Source: Oryzias latipes (taxonomy: Eukaryota; Chordata; Actinopteri; Beloniformes; Adrianichthyidae). Taken from it: 64,000 bases of DNA. Shown here in pieces: positions 40,837 through 51,748 of this stretch. The number at the start of each line of letters is the position of its first letter. Position 1 is the stretch's first letter. Below the pieces are notes generated by a model. That model did not search any database and had not been told where the DNA came from. It worked only from the letters and a program-made list of their open reading frames with translations. Made by a program: the position numbers and the translations under genes. The DNA is taken from contig NC_019873.2 in assembly GCF_002234675.1 (NCBI RefSeq), positions 6,721,158-6,785,157 on the forward strand, in the 5' to 3' direction.

Positions 40837-42534
40837 CTCTGAGTCTTCAGATGAGTGATGTCACTGTTTTTTGATGTCCTGCAGCTGCTTTGCTCCGCCT
40901 CTTTCTTGTTGCACTGACTCACCTGTGCTTGCTCTGTGTCAAGCTGTGAAAACGATCGAAACCTTTGGTGAAACTGTTTGTTGTCGTCCTCTCATCAGAA
41001 ATATAGTTAGGTAAAACTTAATTACAGCTGTACATATTTGATAATACTATGAAGAAAACATTTCACAGTAAAGGTACGGGCTGTAGCCGTGGCTCTTATG
41101 CTCCTCGTTATGACATTTCTGTTTATCTGTTTGGAGAATAATAAACTTATTTTTATTTTTACAACAAATGTTCACATAAAAAAAAACAAAAGTGCTGACA
41201 TTTTAAAATAAATGGTTGAGTTTGAAAACTCTTCTTAAAGTAGGAAATTATCTTTGTCTCAAAATTTGTTTTTCTTTCTCTTTGGTATTTAAATTTGGAA
41301 AAAGGTTCTATTGTGAAGAGCTTTGAGCTACATTTGTTGGAAAAGTACTCAATAAATAAAGTTTTGATTTGATCAGAAAGGTGTTAACTCAAGCAATAAA
41401 AAAAGCAACAACAGAAGAACCAAAGGTATGAACAGACATGTATTTAACCTGTATAAGCTGACCGAAAAGAAAAGAAAATAATTTTAACCAGAAAAACATG
41501 CATCCTTACACACATACTGTATTTCAAATCTAATTTCTAACAAATGGGGTTCACACGTTAAAATCATTTTCCGAATGTAAAAACCAAGAAGCAAGACAGA
41601 AAAGAATAAAAGAAAACACACACAACCTCATAAAGCATAAAATGAAACAAGATAGGAACAGAAATTTACTAAGTGGGGCAGCAATATATTGGGAACCTGT
41701 CCACATATTCACTTATGCAAGGTGAACAATAATCTGGCTCCAGTGTGGAGGTGCTCCAGTGTGGAGGTGCTGATTGTGGGAATGAGCAGAAGGTGTTGTG
41801 CCCCTGGAGGAGGCATGCCCAACAGAACCCAGACGTGTTTTTATCAAATCCAATTTGGTTATTTTGCAAAACTGTAACATTTGTATTTAATCAGCTGTTT
41901 TTAAAGAGCACTCACATGTCTATTTTGCTTTGGTCTTGCTGTGTTTGCCTAACTTGTTTTAAATTATCAATTTTGAATTGTGAAATTCAGTTGGTTTGCT
42001 CCTTTTATTCTTATCTCAGCCTGTGGTTGATGGCTCAATTCCCTCTTCCTCTTTCCTTTTCAATTTCCTCTTCCAGCTTGACGAGTGAAAAGATTGACTT
42101 ACTCTACTGGAATGGGTTTTCAATGGGATTTGGTTTTAGTACGTTTCTTTTTCAAAGAAGTCCTCTGAGATTGACTGAAGCTTCAGGCTGTCCAGGTTCT
42201 AAGGTGTGTTTGTGGGAAGTTGTGAATCCAAACGCCGTAGGGATTTGGCACGATCAGGTTGAACAAAGAGGAACCAGTACAGACATGTTCAAATGAAGCT
42301 AAACATACTCTCCGTGGGATTAAATTAAGTTTTGTCTTTACTGAAATGTTCTCACATTGGAACCAACTTCCTGTATGTATTAGGATTAAGGCACATGAGC
42401 TGATGAAACCATAAAAAGAAAACATTTCATTTTTCAAAAACAAATACAGGAGTGCGTGCAGTTCTAGAAAATGACCAGAAACATTCTCCACAGCTGGCAT
42501 CAGTTTCACAGTTAAAGTCTTTTTCTTTTTTTTG

Positions 42535-42640
42535 GTTCATTCATTCATTCATCTTCTAAACCAGTTTTATACCTTTCAGGGTCACGGGGCTGCTGGAGCC
42601 TATCCCGACCACTTGTCTTGGACAGGTCGCCAGTCTGTCA
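42535..42640 (-). mobile_element. Truncated SINE tail
   Basis: cattcattcattcatcttct followed by tttcagggtcacggggctgc and ggacaggtcgccagtctgtc matches the tail half of the SINE at 4087-4487. The tRNA-like head is missing. It again lies next to the minisatellite core. Confidence 0.75.
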
Positions 42641-42869
42641 TATTTCAAATCAAATCAAACTTTATTTGTAGAGCAGATTTCTGACAAAAGTTGTTCAGAG
42701 TGCTGCACATTAGAATCATTTTCCAAATGTAAAAAACTAAAAAGCAAGACAGAAAAGAAAAATTACAAAACAGATATCCCCCCCCCACCCCGCTTGCCCG
42801 TGGGGAAACGATACATTGATAACCTGTCCACATCAGTGACCCCATCGCTCACGTTCAGGTCAGGTTTCA

Positions 42870-43240
42870 ACTGCAGCACGAACTACAGCTTCATGGAATG
42901 AGTTTCCATGGCAGAGGAGCTGCATCCAAGCTACACATCACCAAGTGCAAAGCAATGGATGCAGTGGTGTAAAGCACGCCGCCACTGGACTGTAGAGCAG
43001 TGGAGACGTCTTCTCTGGAGTGATGAATCCCGTTTTTCCATCCCAATGAGTCTGGGTTTGGAGGTTTCCAGGAAAACAGTACATTTACTACACTGTGCCT
43101 AGTGTGAAATTTGGTGGAGGAGGAATTATGGTGTGGGCTTGTTTTTCAGGACTTGGGCTTGGCGCCTTAGTTCCAGTGAAAGGAACTCCTATGGATGCCT
43201 ATGGATAGCAGAACATTTTGAACAATTCCATGATCCCAAC
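42870..43240 (+). pseudogene. Tc1-like transposase fragment
   Basis: The frame 42908-43102 encodes KQWMQWCKARRHWTVEQWRR followed by LLWSDESRFSI, the region around the first catalytic Asp of Tc1/mariner DDE transposases. After frameshifts, VKFGGGGIMVWACFSGLGLG and ALVPVKGTPMDAYG (second catalytic region) follow at 43095-43200. N-terminal DNA-binding and C-terminal parts are missing. Confidence 0.8.
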
Positions 43241-43250
43241 CCCCCTATGG

Positions 43251-43583
43251 AGGAAGCTCATTTCAGCCGCTTGTATCCTGGACCTTACAGATAAATAGAA
43301 ACAGAAAAGAATGTGCAATCAAAACAATTTTCACTTGAGAGAAATTCTCTCTTCAGCGCAGGGCACCTTGTCACAAATTTGCCAGCCAATCACAGACATA
43401 GATATGAAGGTTGATGCTGATTGTTCAAAAATTCTAGACTGGATCAGGATTGTGTGTGATTGTAATGTGCAGAAGAGAGAGAATTTCTCTTGAATTAAAG
43501 TTGTTTTGATTGCACATTTTTTTTCTTTTTTCTGTTCAATTTATCTGTAAGGTCCCGGATCCAAGCGGCTGAAATGAGCTTCC
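43251..43583. repeat. Fold-back element with arms of about 100 bp
   Basis: aggaagctcatttcagccgc at 43251 reappears inverted at 43564-43583. The complementarity continues through cttacagataaat, gtgcaatcaaaacaa and gagagaaattctctc, giving imperfect arms of about 100 bp (43251-43351 and 43465-43583) around a loop of about 110 bp. No coding content. Confidence 0.75.
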
Positions 43584-43918
43584 TCTCTAGGGGGGCTGGG
43601 TGCTCCCTTAGAGATAGGGTGAGGAGTTCGGTAACCCGCGGAGGGCTGGGAGTAGAACCACTGCTCCTCCACATCCAGAGAAGCCAGTTGAGGCGGCTCG
43701 GGCATTTGGTTCCTATAACCCTTGGACACCTCCTTGGGGAGGTGTTTCAGGCATGTCCCATTTGGGCAGAGGCCCCGGAGAAGACCCAGGAAACGCTGGA
43801 GAGACTATGTCTCTCAGCTGTCCTGGGAACGTCTCAGGGTCCCCCCATGGAGCTGGACAAAAGTGGCCGGGGAGATGGAAGTCTGTCCATCTTTGCTTAG
43901 ACTGCTGGCCCCACAACA
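43584..43918 (+). pseudogene. LINE ORF2 C-terminal remnant
   Basis: The plus strand encodes LRRLGHLVPI and then, after a shift, RPRRRPRKRWRDYVSQLSWE and RLRVPPWSW with SLLRLLAPQHP. I recognise this as the end of a common fish non-LTR retrotransposon ORF2. At least one frameshift separates the parts (near 43720). Clade uncertain. Confidence 0.6.
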
Positions 43919-43925
43919 CCCGTTG

Positions 43926-44405
43926 AAAGCGGGCGTTGAGAGGTTAGTTGTGGGGTGGGGGTGGGGGGGTGGATTCTCTGGAGACTCGTTTGCTCAGAGA
44001 AGCCAACGCCCAGGTGCTCGGTACCCCTGCTGCTCTACCTGTTCGCCCTAACTCCTCCTCCTTCAAAGCGGCAATGGCGTTTTCTGTGAACCCTTTACAC
44101 AAATAAGGTTTATGTACAAGTGGACATACAGAAACCCAAAATAACACCGTACCTAAACTGGCTGATATGGCTTCCTACATGAAAAGAAGTAAGCAAATGT
44201 TCTTTCTAAATCTATTATGAGCACATTCAGAATAGATTCTGACCTGTTGACTTGCTCTCCTCCTGCAGATAAAGAAGACCCCAATATTTGAGGACCAGAA
44301 TGAGTTTTCTCCTATGGTGGGCGGCCAAAAGATGAACTTTACCAACATCTTGGTGTACTGTGGACGGGGAGCCCCCAACATTTAAAATGAACTTATAGCT
44401 CCAAC
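43926..44405 (+). pseudogene. epcam: epcam pseudogene, copy C
   Basis: 43926-44100 matches the middle of epcam intron 1 (compare 50060-50215). It then jumps directly into exon 6 (44120-44188, ADMASYMKR), so exons 2-5 are gone. Intron 6 follows, then exon 7 (44269-44390, KKTPIFEDQNEFSPMVGGQK). A 2-bp deletion within the tyrosine-tyrosine-valine stretch shifts the frame before the membrane segment. Exon 7 then passes into 3' UTR sequence at a shared aaaatgaac, losing the transmembrane part and exons 8-9. Exon 1 is not found upstream. Introns are retained, so this is a decayed genomic duplicate and not a processed copy. Confidence 0.9.
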
Positions 44406-44757
44406 CAAAAAAAGGAAATTCAGTCACTAATTATTTTGTGATATGAATGCCGCCATGTCGGAGCCAGACAACGTCAAAAGGCATGATTAATCTGAGCCGT
44501 TTCAAGGCCACACCCACATCACTCAAAAGCGATCTTAGGACAATGTGTCTTTCAAACTTTTCAAACATTGAACACGAAATCACATACATTTATTGAGGCA
44601 TCTTATTTGCTAGTTTATCACTTGTTTGTACGACAGTCCGGGGTGAATTCTCGATTCTGATTGGCTGCTGGGTGTGGAATAAAAAGTGATAATGCACCCC
44701 TAAAAAAGAAGTTCCGGTCACATAGTTTAAATGTTCTATACCACTGCGCTGGTTTCT
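44406..44757. repeat. epcam 3' flank, copy C (pairs with 14780-15135)
   Basis: gtgatatgaatg, ggagccagacaacgtcaaaa and the following 300 bases match the flank of epcam A with scattered changes. It confirms that A and C descend from one block. No gene content. Confidence 0.85.
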
Positions 44758-44971
44758 TTAACCCTTGTGCTATCTTAGATGACCCCACCCTTACATGGAC
44801 GTGTTCTCCCTACCATGACAAAGGTGGATAAAGGTGGAAAGATTTCATGTAATCCATGGACACCAGTGAAGATCACAAATCATTGAAGAAAAAAGGTTCC
44901 GAGCACTGTCTAGTGGGTCTAGATGACCCCACTCCCAACGTTAATAGTGCCTAGGATAGCACAAGGGTTAA
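44758..44971. mobile_element. Complete TTAA-flanked MITE
   Basis: 214 bp with terminal inverted repeats TTAACCCTTGTGCTATC and gatagcacaagggttaa. The terminal TTAA suggests piggyBac-type mobilisation. It has no coding capacity. The copy beside epcam A (15136-15293) is the same insertion, cut by a hAT element. Confidence 0.85.
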
Positions 44972-46112
44972 AACAAACGGCAAGAAGAGAACTTTCTCTC
45001 TGAACTGATGCAGATCGTTTTCCTTTGCCGCTGCAGTCGAGGTTGGCAGCGCGTTGTCATGGTAACGTGACAATGCGCAGCACCACGTAATTAATTAATA
45101 GTCCGCTTTTTGTGAAAAAATCAATTTAAACCGAAAAAATAACAAGAACAAAGTTCTAAAAACTGAATATTTATTATTTTGACCATGATATAAGCTGGTT
45201 AATGGCCTTGGAAATGTGCATTATCAGAATTAACGCACTCCGCTTCACGTTGGACAGTTCAGGCTTCTACAGCATGCATTAATTTCTGATAATGCACACC
45301 TTGTCAGCCATTATCCCTTACGTACCCTTTACTATAGAAAAATTAAAATGAAAAAAATAGGATTAGTCAACACGTGTTTAAAGAAAGAATAGAAGAACAA
45401 GAATGGTTTTTCTAAATAATAAATTGCCTGAATAACAGCTGTTTATTTCTCTAAAGAAGTCTATGGGATTTTGTCTTCTTGGAACAAGCAGGTTCTTCCT
45501 GTTTGGAAGGCAAAGGGGGGAGGGGCCACTCAGTCCTGTTCTTATATACCGTCAATGGTTGAGACCCAACAAAACACCATTTTTGTGGATTACAGAAACC
45601 AACAAGACAATTTAAAACTAAATTCTGATCTCTAAGAGCCTCTCAGACAGTGACAAGGAGGATTAGCATAATCATGAAAGGTGTTTCTACTTATAATCAT
45701 GAAAGATGCTTCTACTTCTAATCATGAAAGGTGTTTAGATCTCTCATAAAGTTTCGTCTTTATGATTGTTGAGTCCGATGCATCACATATGACAATCCTG
45801 GGTCCTCCGGAGTCAAATTCCTTAAATGATTTCAAAGCCTTGATTGAATCTATACATGTATTTATTGACCTGGTTCTGAACTCAACTTACTGCCTTTACA
45901 TGTAAAGTTCTGATGTCTTAAAGGAAAACTGAATTTAAAAACTTAGATCGTGTCACCTTATCATATTTTCTAACTGAGCTGAAGTCTCTTTTCCTCACTG
46001 ATCTTTGCTGCTACAGACATTAAGGTTTGGAGGTCTCCTCACTTTGTGTGCCAATGCTATTCAGCTATCAAATCTTTCAGTGCATTCCATCTATATGTTA
46101 TTAATCTCTAGT
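44972..46112. other. Spacer without recognised gene
   Basis: It holds an imperfect hairpin (arms 45200-45235 and 45275-45314 around gtgcattatcagaa/ttctgataatgcac), probably a MITE. At 45668-45740 there are three 25-bp tandem units (taatcatgaaaggtgtttct core). Nothing else is recognisable. Confidence 0.6.
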
Positions 46113-46365
46113 AAAGCTTAAACTAACAATAATTATTTAAAAATTCTTTCTGGTTATCATTTGAGAACTCACCTCTGTGCTCTGCTTTTTACCTTTTCTT
46201 AATAACTCTTTCTTTTGTAAACGGGGGAACGCAGAACATTAAAACATTTAGTGTTGTTTTTTTGTCTGAATATTTAAACTGTATTTTCTCAGGTATTAAA
46301 ACTATTTGAAGAAGAAAAAACAGTGTTTAACCCTCTTTTTTCTATACTGCATTGTTCTTTGTTTT
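46113..46365. repeat. Spacer repeat, copy of 36025-36263
   Basis: Starts aaagcttaaactaacaat and ends near ctgcattgttctttg. Here it continues without a break into flanking sequence, whereas the other copy is bounded by LINE fragments. This is probably the less disturbed version. Confidence 0.85.
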
Positions 46366-46691
46366 TGTAGATAACACCAATCTTTCTGTGCAGAACAGAA
46401 CATAAAGCACTTGTTAGATGTGGTCACGAACAAACTTTTAAAACAGAAACTAAGGTTTAATAAAAACAAATTCTGAATAAATCTAAAAAAAACAAGATTT
46501 TTAGTTTTTTGTAATCGAAAGATTAACACAAAACAAAAATAATGAACACACATACAGAAAGACCAAGTTAAAAATGTTTCTACAATAATATCAAGGAGTA
46601 TATGGAGACTAAGCAAGGTTAGATATTTTCTCAATTACAATACTATCCCATAATTACGGAGCCCGTGTCCTGACATTAAGATATAAAAATA

Positions 46692-46875
46692 TATCTTGTT
46701 CCCACAGATTAATATCTTGTTCCCACAGGTTATTATGTCGTTCGCACGAAATACTATTCCGTTCCCACAAGATACTATTGCGTTCCCTCAAAATACTATT
46801 CCGTTCCCTCGAAATGATTAATTCGTGCGAACGCAATAATTATGTCGTTCGAACGCAATAATTAATCCGTTCGAA
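46692..46875. repeat. 21-bp tandem array inside the TIR element
   Basis: Successive units such as tatcttgttcccacagattaa, tattccgttcccacaagatac and tattgcgttccctcaaaatac keep an exact 21-bp period. Later units change to a cgttcgaacgcaataatta form. The array is subterminal, directly inside the left inverted repeat. Confidence 0.85.
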
Positions 46876-47682
46876 CGCAATAATTATTCACGTCATAAGT
46901 CATTCACGCGGATATGCTCTCTGTACGCCGGCAAAACTAAGCCGCTTTCAGCGGTAACTTCCGTGTCTCTGTGACCCATATTCGTTCAAAAAAGGAACAT
47001 GAAAAACAAAAATGATCACTTTATTACTGTCTCAATGAATATAAGAAAAATATCAAAAGATTTATGATAACTAGGCTGCTTTGTCATACGATAGCTCCTG
47101 CTAGGCTACTACTAGCTCCGCCGCAGAGCTCTTTGATGTATGCCGGCATTTGGGCAACTGGCTGGTCTGTTGACAGACAGCTGATATTGTAGTTTAGGGT
47201 CGAATGGGAATAATAATATTCAGGACTTGTCTTCTATTAACTTTAACAGTCAGTCGCTTTACATTCGAAGGCTATTAGGCTACATGCTAACTGACTAGCC
47301 GATCATTGATCCTGTTATTAATTTCCGTCATAGATTTACAGCAGATACCTTCACATTTCTGTCTGTGTGTGTCTCATTACATTGCATTGAAGACACGGAG
47401 GATGTTTAGAGAACAGATTTATTTATTTTAAAAAGCACAAAAGCATCCATCGTATTCACGTTCATTCACATGATGATGATCTGTGGTACGCCCTCAGTCA
47501 TCTTGCTGCAAAAGCCGCTTCCTGCCGCTACTTCCGTGTCTCTGTGAGCATTCAATAGGGGTAAAAATAAAAGCAAGAATGGTCCATCTGTTATTTTCTC
47601 GATGAAAATCTGAAAAATATCATATTAAGCTGGCTGCTTCGCCTAAAGCACTTACCTTTAGCTCGTAGCATAACAACAATAG

Positions 47683-47819
47683 CACTACGTCACGTTTCCC
47701 AGCGTGCTTTGCTGGCAATCACTGGCCAATCACCGTGTCCCTGTGACCAAGGTCTAACAACAAGACCAATGATTGGCCAGTGATTGGTAGCAAAGCACGC
47801 TGGGAAACGTGACGTAGTG
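47683..47819. repeat. Hairpin with 50-bp arms inside the TIR element
   Basis: 47683-47732 and 47770-47819 are complementary at 48 of 50 positions (start cactacgtcacgtttcccag), with a 37-base loop. The arms contain repeated ccaat motifs. The right arm ends at the inner edge of the right terminal repeat. Confidence 0.9.
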
Positions 47820-47859
47820 ATATATTTTTATATCTTAATGTCAGGACACGGGCTCCGTA

Positions 47860-49539
47860 CATAATAACCCAGACCCCTTTTTTCTTACTAAAAGTGGATT
47901 ATATCACAGTTTCGCTGTTACACTGATGTCATATTGTGTGCTACTGCTCTCCCTTAACGATGGTATTGAGCTATTGGGAAGCACCTTCAGAACCACATAC
48001 AGCCACTGTGCATATTACAAAAATAAGTTATAGGATCATTTATGAAGTGGGTTATTATGAACACACCAGCATTTTATTCTATAAATCAACATTACTAAAG
48101 ATAACAGATATAATCAAATGTAATGCAGTGCAAATAACATATAAAGCTAATAACTAATTACATCAAAAACTGTTTCAGGAAAGAGAATATTTACTAAGAA
48201 AAAAATAAGATATTAAAATAACCTGATCTAAGGACACACCCCCAAAAATATGTGCATTTCTGTCTGTGAGGTGTGGCATGACATAGAAGAGAGTATCACA
48301 TTGAGTAAAAGTGTTACACAATAACAAATAAAAAAGAAAAATTGTGTAAATCTTTATACATTAGAAAAATTAGGAAGCCTAACGGGACAATGTGTGGACA
48401 ATCATGACTTCATGATGTTGTTTTGGCAGCTTGATGCTTTTTTTTCTTTATTTCTTTTTTGTTTATCTAAATAATGATTATATATTTAAAGCGTAAAAAT
48501 GAATGCAAAAAATAAGCATAAGACGGGGTAAAAATTGATGCTACACTCTCATTGAGCACCTTTTAAATCATTTGTCTTTACCATCTGTATTTACGTATTT
48601 TACTTTGTGTTTGAAAATGACAGGACATCAACCAATCTATGACCACGAAAAAGTGGAACTTGGTTTCTTAGAACCTTTGTGGAACGTGTCATCTGATGAA
48701 ACCTGACTCAACTGTGACTCAGAGACAGAAAAATGTTTCCTGGTGTCAGTTTAGTGTGCAAAACAGCTGCAGGCCGGGAGGCGGTTACAGAGTCAAAAAC
48801 TACCGGTATTCAAGAAAAACAAACCTTTAAAGTTTTTCCACACGCTCTCAATACTCCTGGGAGAAAACGTTAACTTCAGATTTGAATCATTCTCCAAAAA
48901 ATAAGTGGATGAAATGATGAATAACGACAAATATAACAGAAAGCAAACCAGACGTGTTGTTATTATTGGTTGTTTTGACACACCCTTAGCAAAAAAAGTG
49001 GTCTGTTTAAGTGCACTACAAGTATACTAGGTATATAGTAAAAGTGAGGCAGCATACTTGAAGTTTACTTTTGATGTACTATCTATTAAGCTTAAAATAT
49101 TCCATATTATCTCGATAAAGTAGACCTATCTAAGAGGTAAACTTCCTACACTTCTTGTAGGTGGTCTGCATTTGCTACACTTAAAGTTATACTCAATAGA
49201 AAAAACTTCAGGTGTTTTTAGCAAAGGACTGCAAACTGATTCATCAAATCTCACACGGAAGTGAAAGAACATTCAAACACCCCTCTGTCTCCAGGTACCA
49301 CCAGGTTTCTCTGATTCACAAAGATCTGGAACTGTAATAAAATTGAAGACATCCTGCAAAACCAATGTGAAAGTTGAGGGCTCGTTCGTTAGAGTCTCAA
49401 CATCAAAGAAGATCAAAGGCTGCGGTCTTTCTTTTCTTCTCTCACTTCGCTCAAACACAACAGAAACCCGAATTTAGATCATATGCATTCACGGAGGAAA
49501 ACAGAAACAGACTGGTTCCAAATATGGTCAGAAGAGGAA
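47860..49539. other. Intergenic region upstream of epcam B
   Basis: AT-rich. 49010-49240 has the gtactatc/aagtatacttg type of simple interspersed repeat common in fish. No supportable exon or RNA gene. Short frames here lack any recognisable domain. Confidence 0.5.
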
Positions 49540-49845
49540 CGGGAGCGTCAGTGACGTCACTGCCGCGTGCGATAAATGCACCTGTTCTACCTGCCCTGGC
49601 GTCAGTCGAACAGCAACCAGCAACTTGTTGGCTTGTACAAAGGACACAAGGCGGAGCTCGTGCCCGGTGGATTTACGTGCGCGCTCACGGCGGGTTTTTT
49701 TCCTCAGCGGAACAGGTTTGACCAGGACACACCTGCGACAGGAACAGTAAAGCTTTGTTGCGCGAGGACGATCCACTTCACTCCATTTTGACTTCAGCGG
49801 ACGACGGACGCGAGGAGTAGAACTGTTTTTCTGGATTTCTACACC
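49540..49845 (+). promoter_or_regulatory. epcam: Probable epcam B promoter and 5' UTR
   Basis: A CpG-containing stretch (gtcagtgacgtcactgccgc, gcgcgctcacggcggg) lies just upstream of the copy B start codon, with no clear TATA box. It includes a palindromic gtgacgtcac (CREB/ATF-like) at 49551-49560 and CACCTG E-box cores near 49579 and 49729. Homology with copy A covers only the last 60 bases (from ttttgacttcagc). The promoter assignment is positional. Confidence 0.45.
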
Positions 49846-51748
49846 ATGAAGCTGTGGATTCTTGCAGTTGTTGCTGCCTTAATGGTAGTTGGAGCATCAG
49901 CCCAGGAGTGTAAGTCTTTTAAGAAGTCTTATCTGAATGGGGTGTAAAAAAAACTGCTCTTTTCGACTCTTTTACTAGGAGTTGCCAGGTTTTAAAGGCG
50001 TCGTCCGCCTGCGCGCGCGCTCAGGTGTGGCGTAAATGAGACACCTGTGGAAAGCGGGCGTTGTTGTGGGGGTTGGGGGGTAAAATGGCTTCTCTGGAGA
50101 CTCGTTTTCCTGGAGAAGCCAACGCCCAGGTGCTCGGTAGACCTGCCGCTCTACCTGTTCGCCCTAACTCCTCCTCCTTCAAAGCGACAATTGCGTTTTC
50201 TGTGAACCCTTTACAAAAACACGCTTCAATTTCACTTTAAAATGACAAGTTTGACGTGTGAAGTGAACGTTTGTCTCTTAAGCTCTGTTTTAACGCTTTT
50301 TGATGTTTCTAGGTCAATGTGACACCGTGAAGTGGGCTTCCTGTACTGGGCCTCCATGCCAGTGTACCATCCCCTTGACAAAAGATATTAACCAACCCTT
50401 AAACTGCAATGCATGTATGTTAATGAGCACTTTCACAAACACACGTGTTTGTATGTCGCACTTTTCCATTTTTACATTATCTTCTCTTCACCCTCAGTGG
50501 CCCCCAAATGTTTCTTGATGAAGACGGAGATGCTCAGAAGGTCAAAAGGCCAGGACACCCGTACTGTGGGGAAACCAGAGGAGGGCTTTGTGGACAACGA
50601 TGGCATCTACAACCCAGAGTGTGAGAACGACGGAAAATTCAAGGCCAAGCAGTGCAACAATACCGAGGAGTGTTGGTGCGTCAACAGCGCTGGGGTGCGC
50701 CGCACAGAAAAGGAAGGCCCAAACATCAACTGTGACAAGTTGGTGGAGACCTTGTAAGTTGTTTTTTTCTCTCTCTCTCTCTCTCTCTCCCTTAATCTCA
50801 TTTTCTCTGGATTCTATCTAAATGCTGAACTTCTGTTTTCCCTCAGCTGGATCCGTCTGATCCTGGAACATGCACCTCTTCAGGGGGCAGTGGATAAAAA
50901 CTTGTTGAAGAGGTCAGAGTTCAGCAGAACTACCGGTAGCTCTGTGATAACATTTCCCTGTTTCAACCTGCTTTTCTCTTTGCAGCGCTCTTGGCGATGC
51001 CATTCAAGCACGCTACAAGTTTGACAAGAGCTTGGTGAAAGAAGTTGAGGTAAGGTTTGGCTAGCTGTGGATTGCTTGACTTTAACCTTCACCTGATTAC
51101 TAATAATCACATCATTCTTCTTTCTTTTTTTTTTTTTTAGTATGATGCTGATGCCAAAAAGATCCAGGTGGACATAAAGAAAGACAAGAATGACACTGTA
51201 ATTAAACTGGCTGATATGGCTTACTACATGGAAAGAGAAGTAAGCAAACGTTCTTTCTAAATCTATTATGAACACATTCAGAATAGATTCTGACCTGTTG
51301 ACTGACTGTCCTCCTGCAGATAAAGAAGACCCCAATGTTTGTTGACCAGAACAAGTTCGCTCCTATGGTGGGCGGCCAAAAGTTGAACTTTACCAACATC
51401 TTGGTCTACTACGTGGACGCGGAGCCCCCAACATTCAAAATGAACCGCTTGGCGGGGGGAGTCATCGCCGCCATCGTGGTTGTGTTGCTGATTGTGGCAG
51501 CCGGGCTGCTGCTTCTGGTGAGTTCATGGCCCAGGCCACAGTCAAAGTGGAAATGGTGGCATTCTGACTGAAACGGTGCTGCTTCTTGTTTGCAGTTCTT
51601 CTGGAATCGTCGTAACAAGAAGTACAGGAAAACACAGGTAAGACATTTCCTATCAGTGTTTTTAGGTTTGTAAAAAATGACGTGATTTTAACATTTTTAC
51701 TGTCTCTATTCCTTACAGCAGACTGAGAGGGAGATGGAGAACAAGTAG
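49846..51748 (+). CDS. epcam: EpCAM-like cell adhesion molecule, copy B (nine exons)
   Basis: Coding exons: 49846-49909, 50313-50414, 50498-50753, 50847-50912, 50986-51049, 51141-51239, 51320-51517, 51596-51637, 51719-51748; 921 bp, 306 aa. GT-AG throughout and phase-consistent. Signal peptide (MKLWILAVVAALMVVGASAQ); Cys-rich N-domain (CQCDTVKWASC, CQCTIPL); thyroglobulin type-1 domain with CWCVNSAGVRRT; C-domain; membrane helix (GGVIAAIVVVLLIVAAGLLL); basic tail NRRNKKYRK. Epithelial homophilic adhesion and signalling is known for the family. B keeps residues typical of EpCAM (DNDGIY, KAKQCN) that A has changed, so B looks like the more conserved copy. Exon 9 follows a CAGCAG acceptor, which can add or drop one Gln. 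Confidence 0.93.

Larger units (their letters stand above)
38138..42840. repeat. Segmental duplicon, copy 2 (pairs with 732-6130)
   Basis: Same order as copy 1: pyrimidine-rich start, GC-rich block (39420-39660), 235-bp unit (40032-40267), minisatellite (40693-40836), VNTR remnant (41739-41770) and second 235-bp unit (42076-42309). From about 42365 a third partial sub-unit begins: it repeats the 3870-4040 sequence, and 42650-42840 resembles 5040-5390. The LINE and full SINE of copy 1 are absent. No supportable gene is present. Confidence 0.85.
46655..47859. mobile_element. Non-autonomous DNA element with perfect 41-bp inverted ends
   Basis: 1205 bp. The first 41 bases (tacggagcccgtgtcctgac onward, 46655-46695) are the exact reverse complement of 47819-47859. 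The outermost TA may be the target duplication. Next to the left end is an array of about nine 21-bp units (46692-46875). Next to the right end is a long hairpin (47683-47819). In between, a diverged direct repeat links about 46915-47110 with about 47515-47670 (shared gccgctt...acttccgtgtctctgtga). No transposase frame is present. I cannot assign a superfamily. Confidence 0.85.

Noticed and set aside
43926-44405. Processed (retrotransposed) epcam pseudogene
   Set aside because: Introns 1 and 6 are retained and 3' genomic flank is shared with A, so it is a genomic duplicate with deletions.
46692-46875. CRISPR-like array because of regular 21-bp spacing
   Set aside because: Units are contiguous without unique spacers, in a vertebrate genome, and inside an element with terminal inverted repeats.
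49374-49776. 115-aa and 82-aa frames upstream of epcam B
   Set aside because: Overlapping opposite-strand frames in a CpG-rich promoter-like stretch; no domain and no copy A counterpart.
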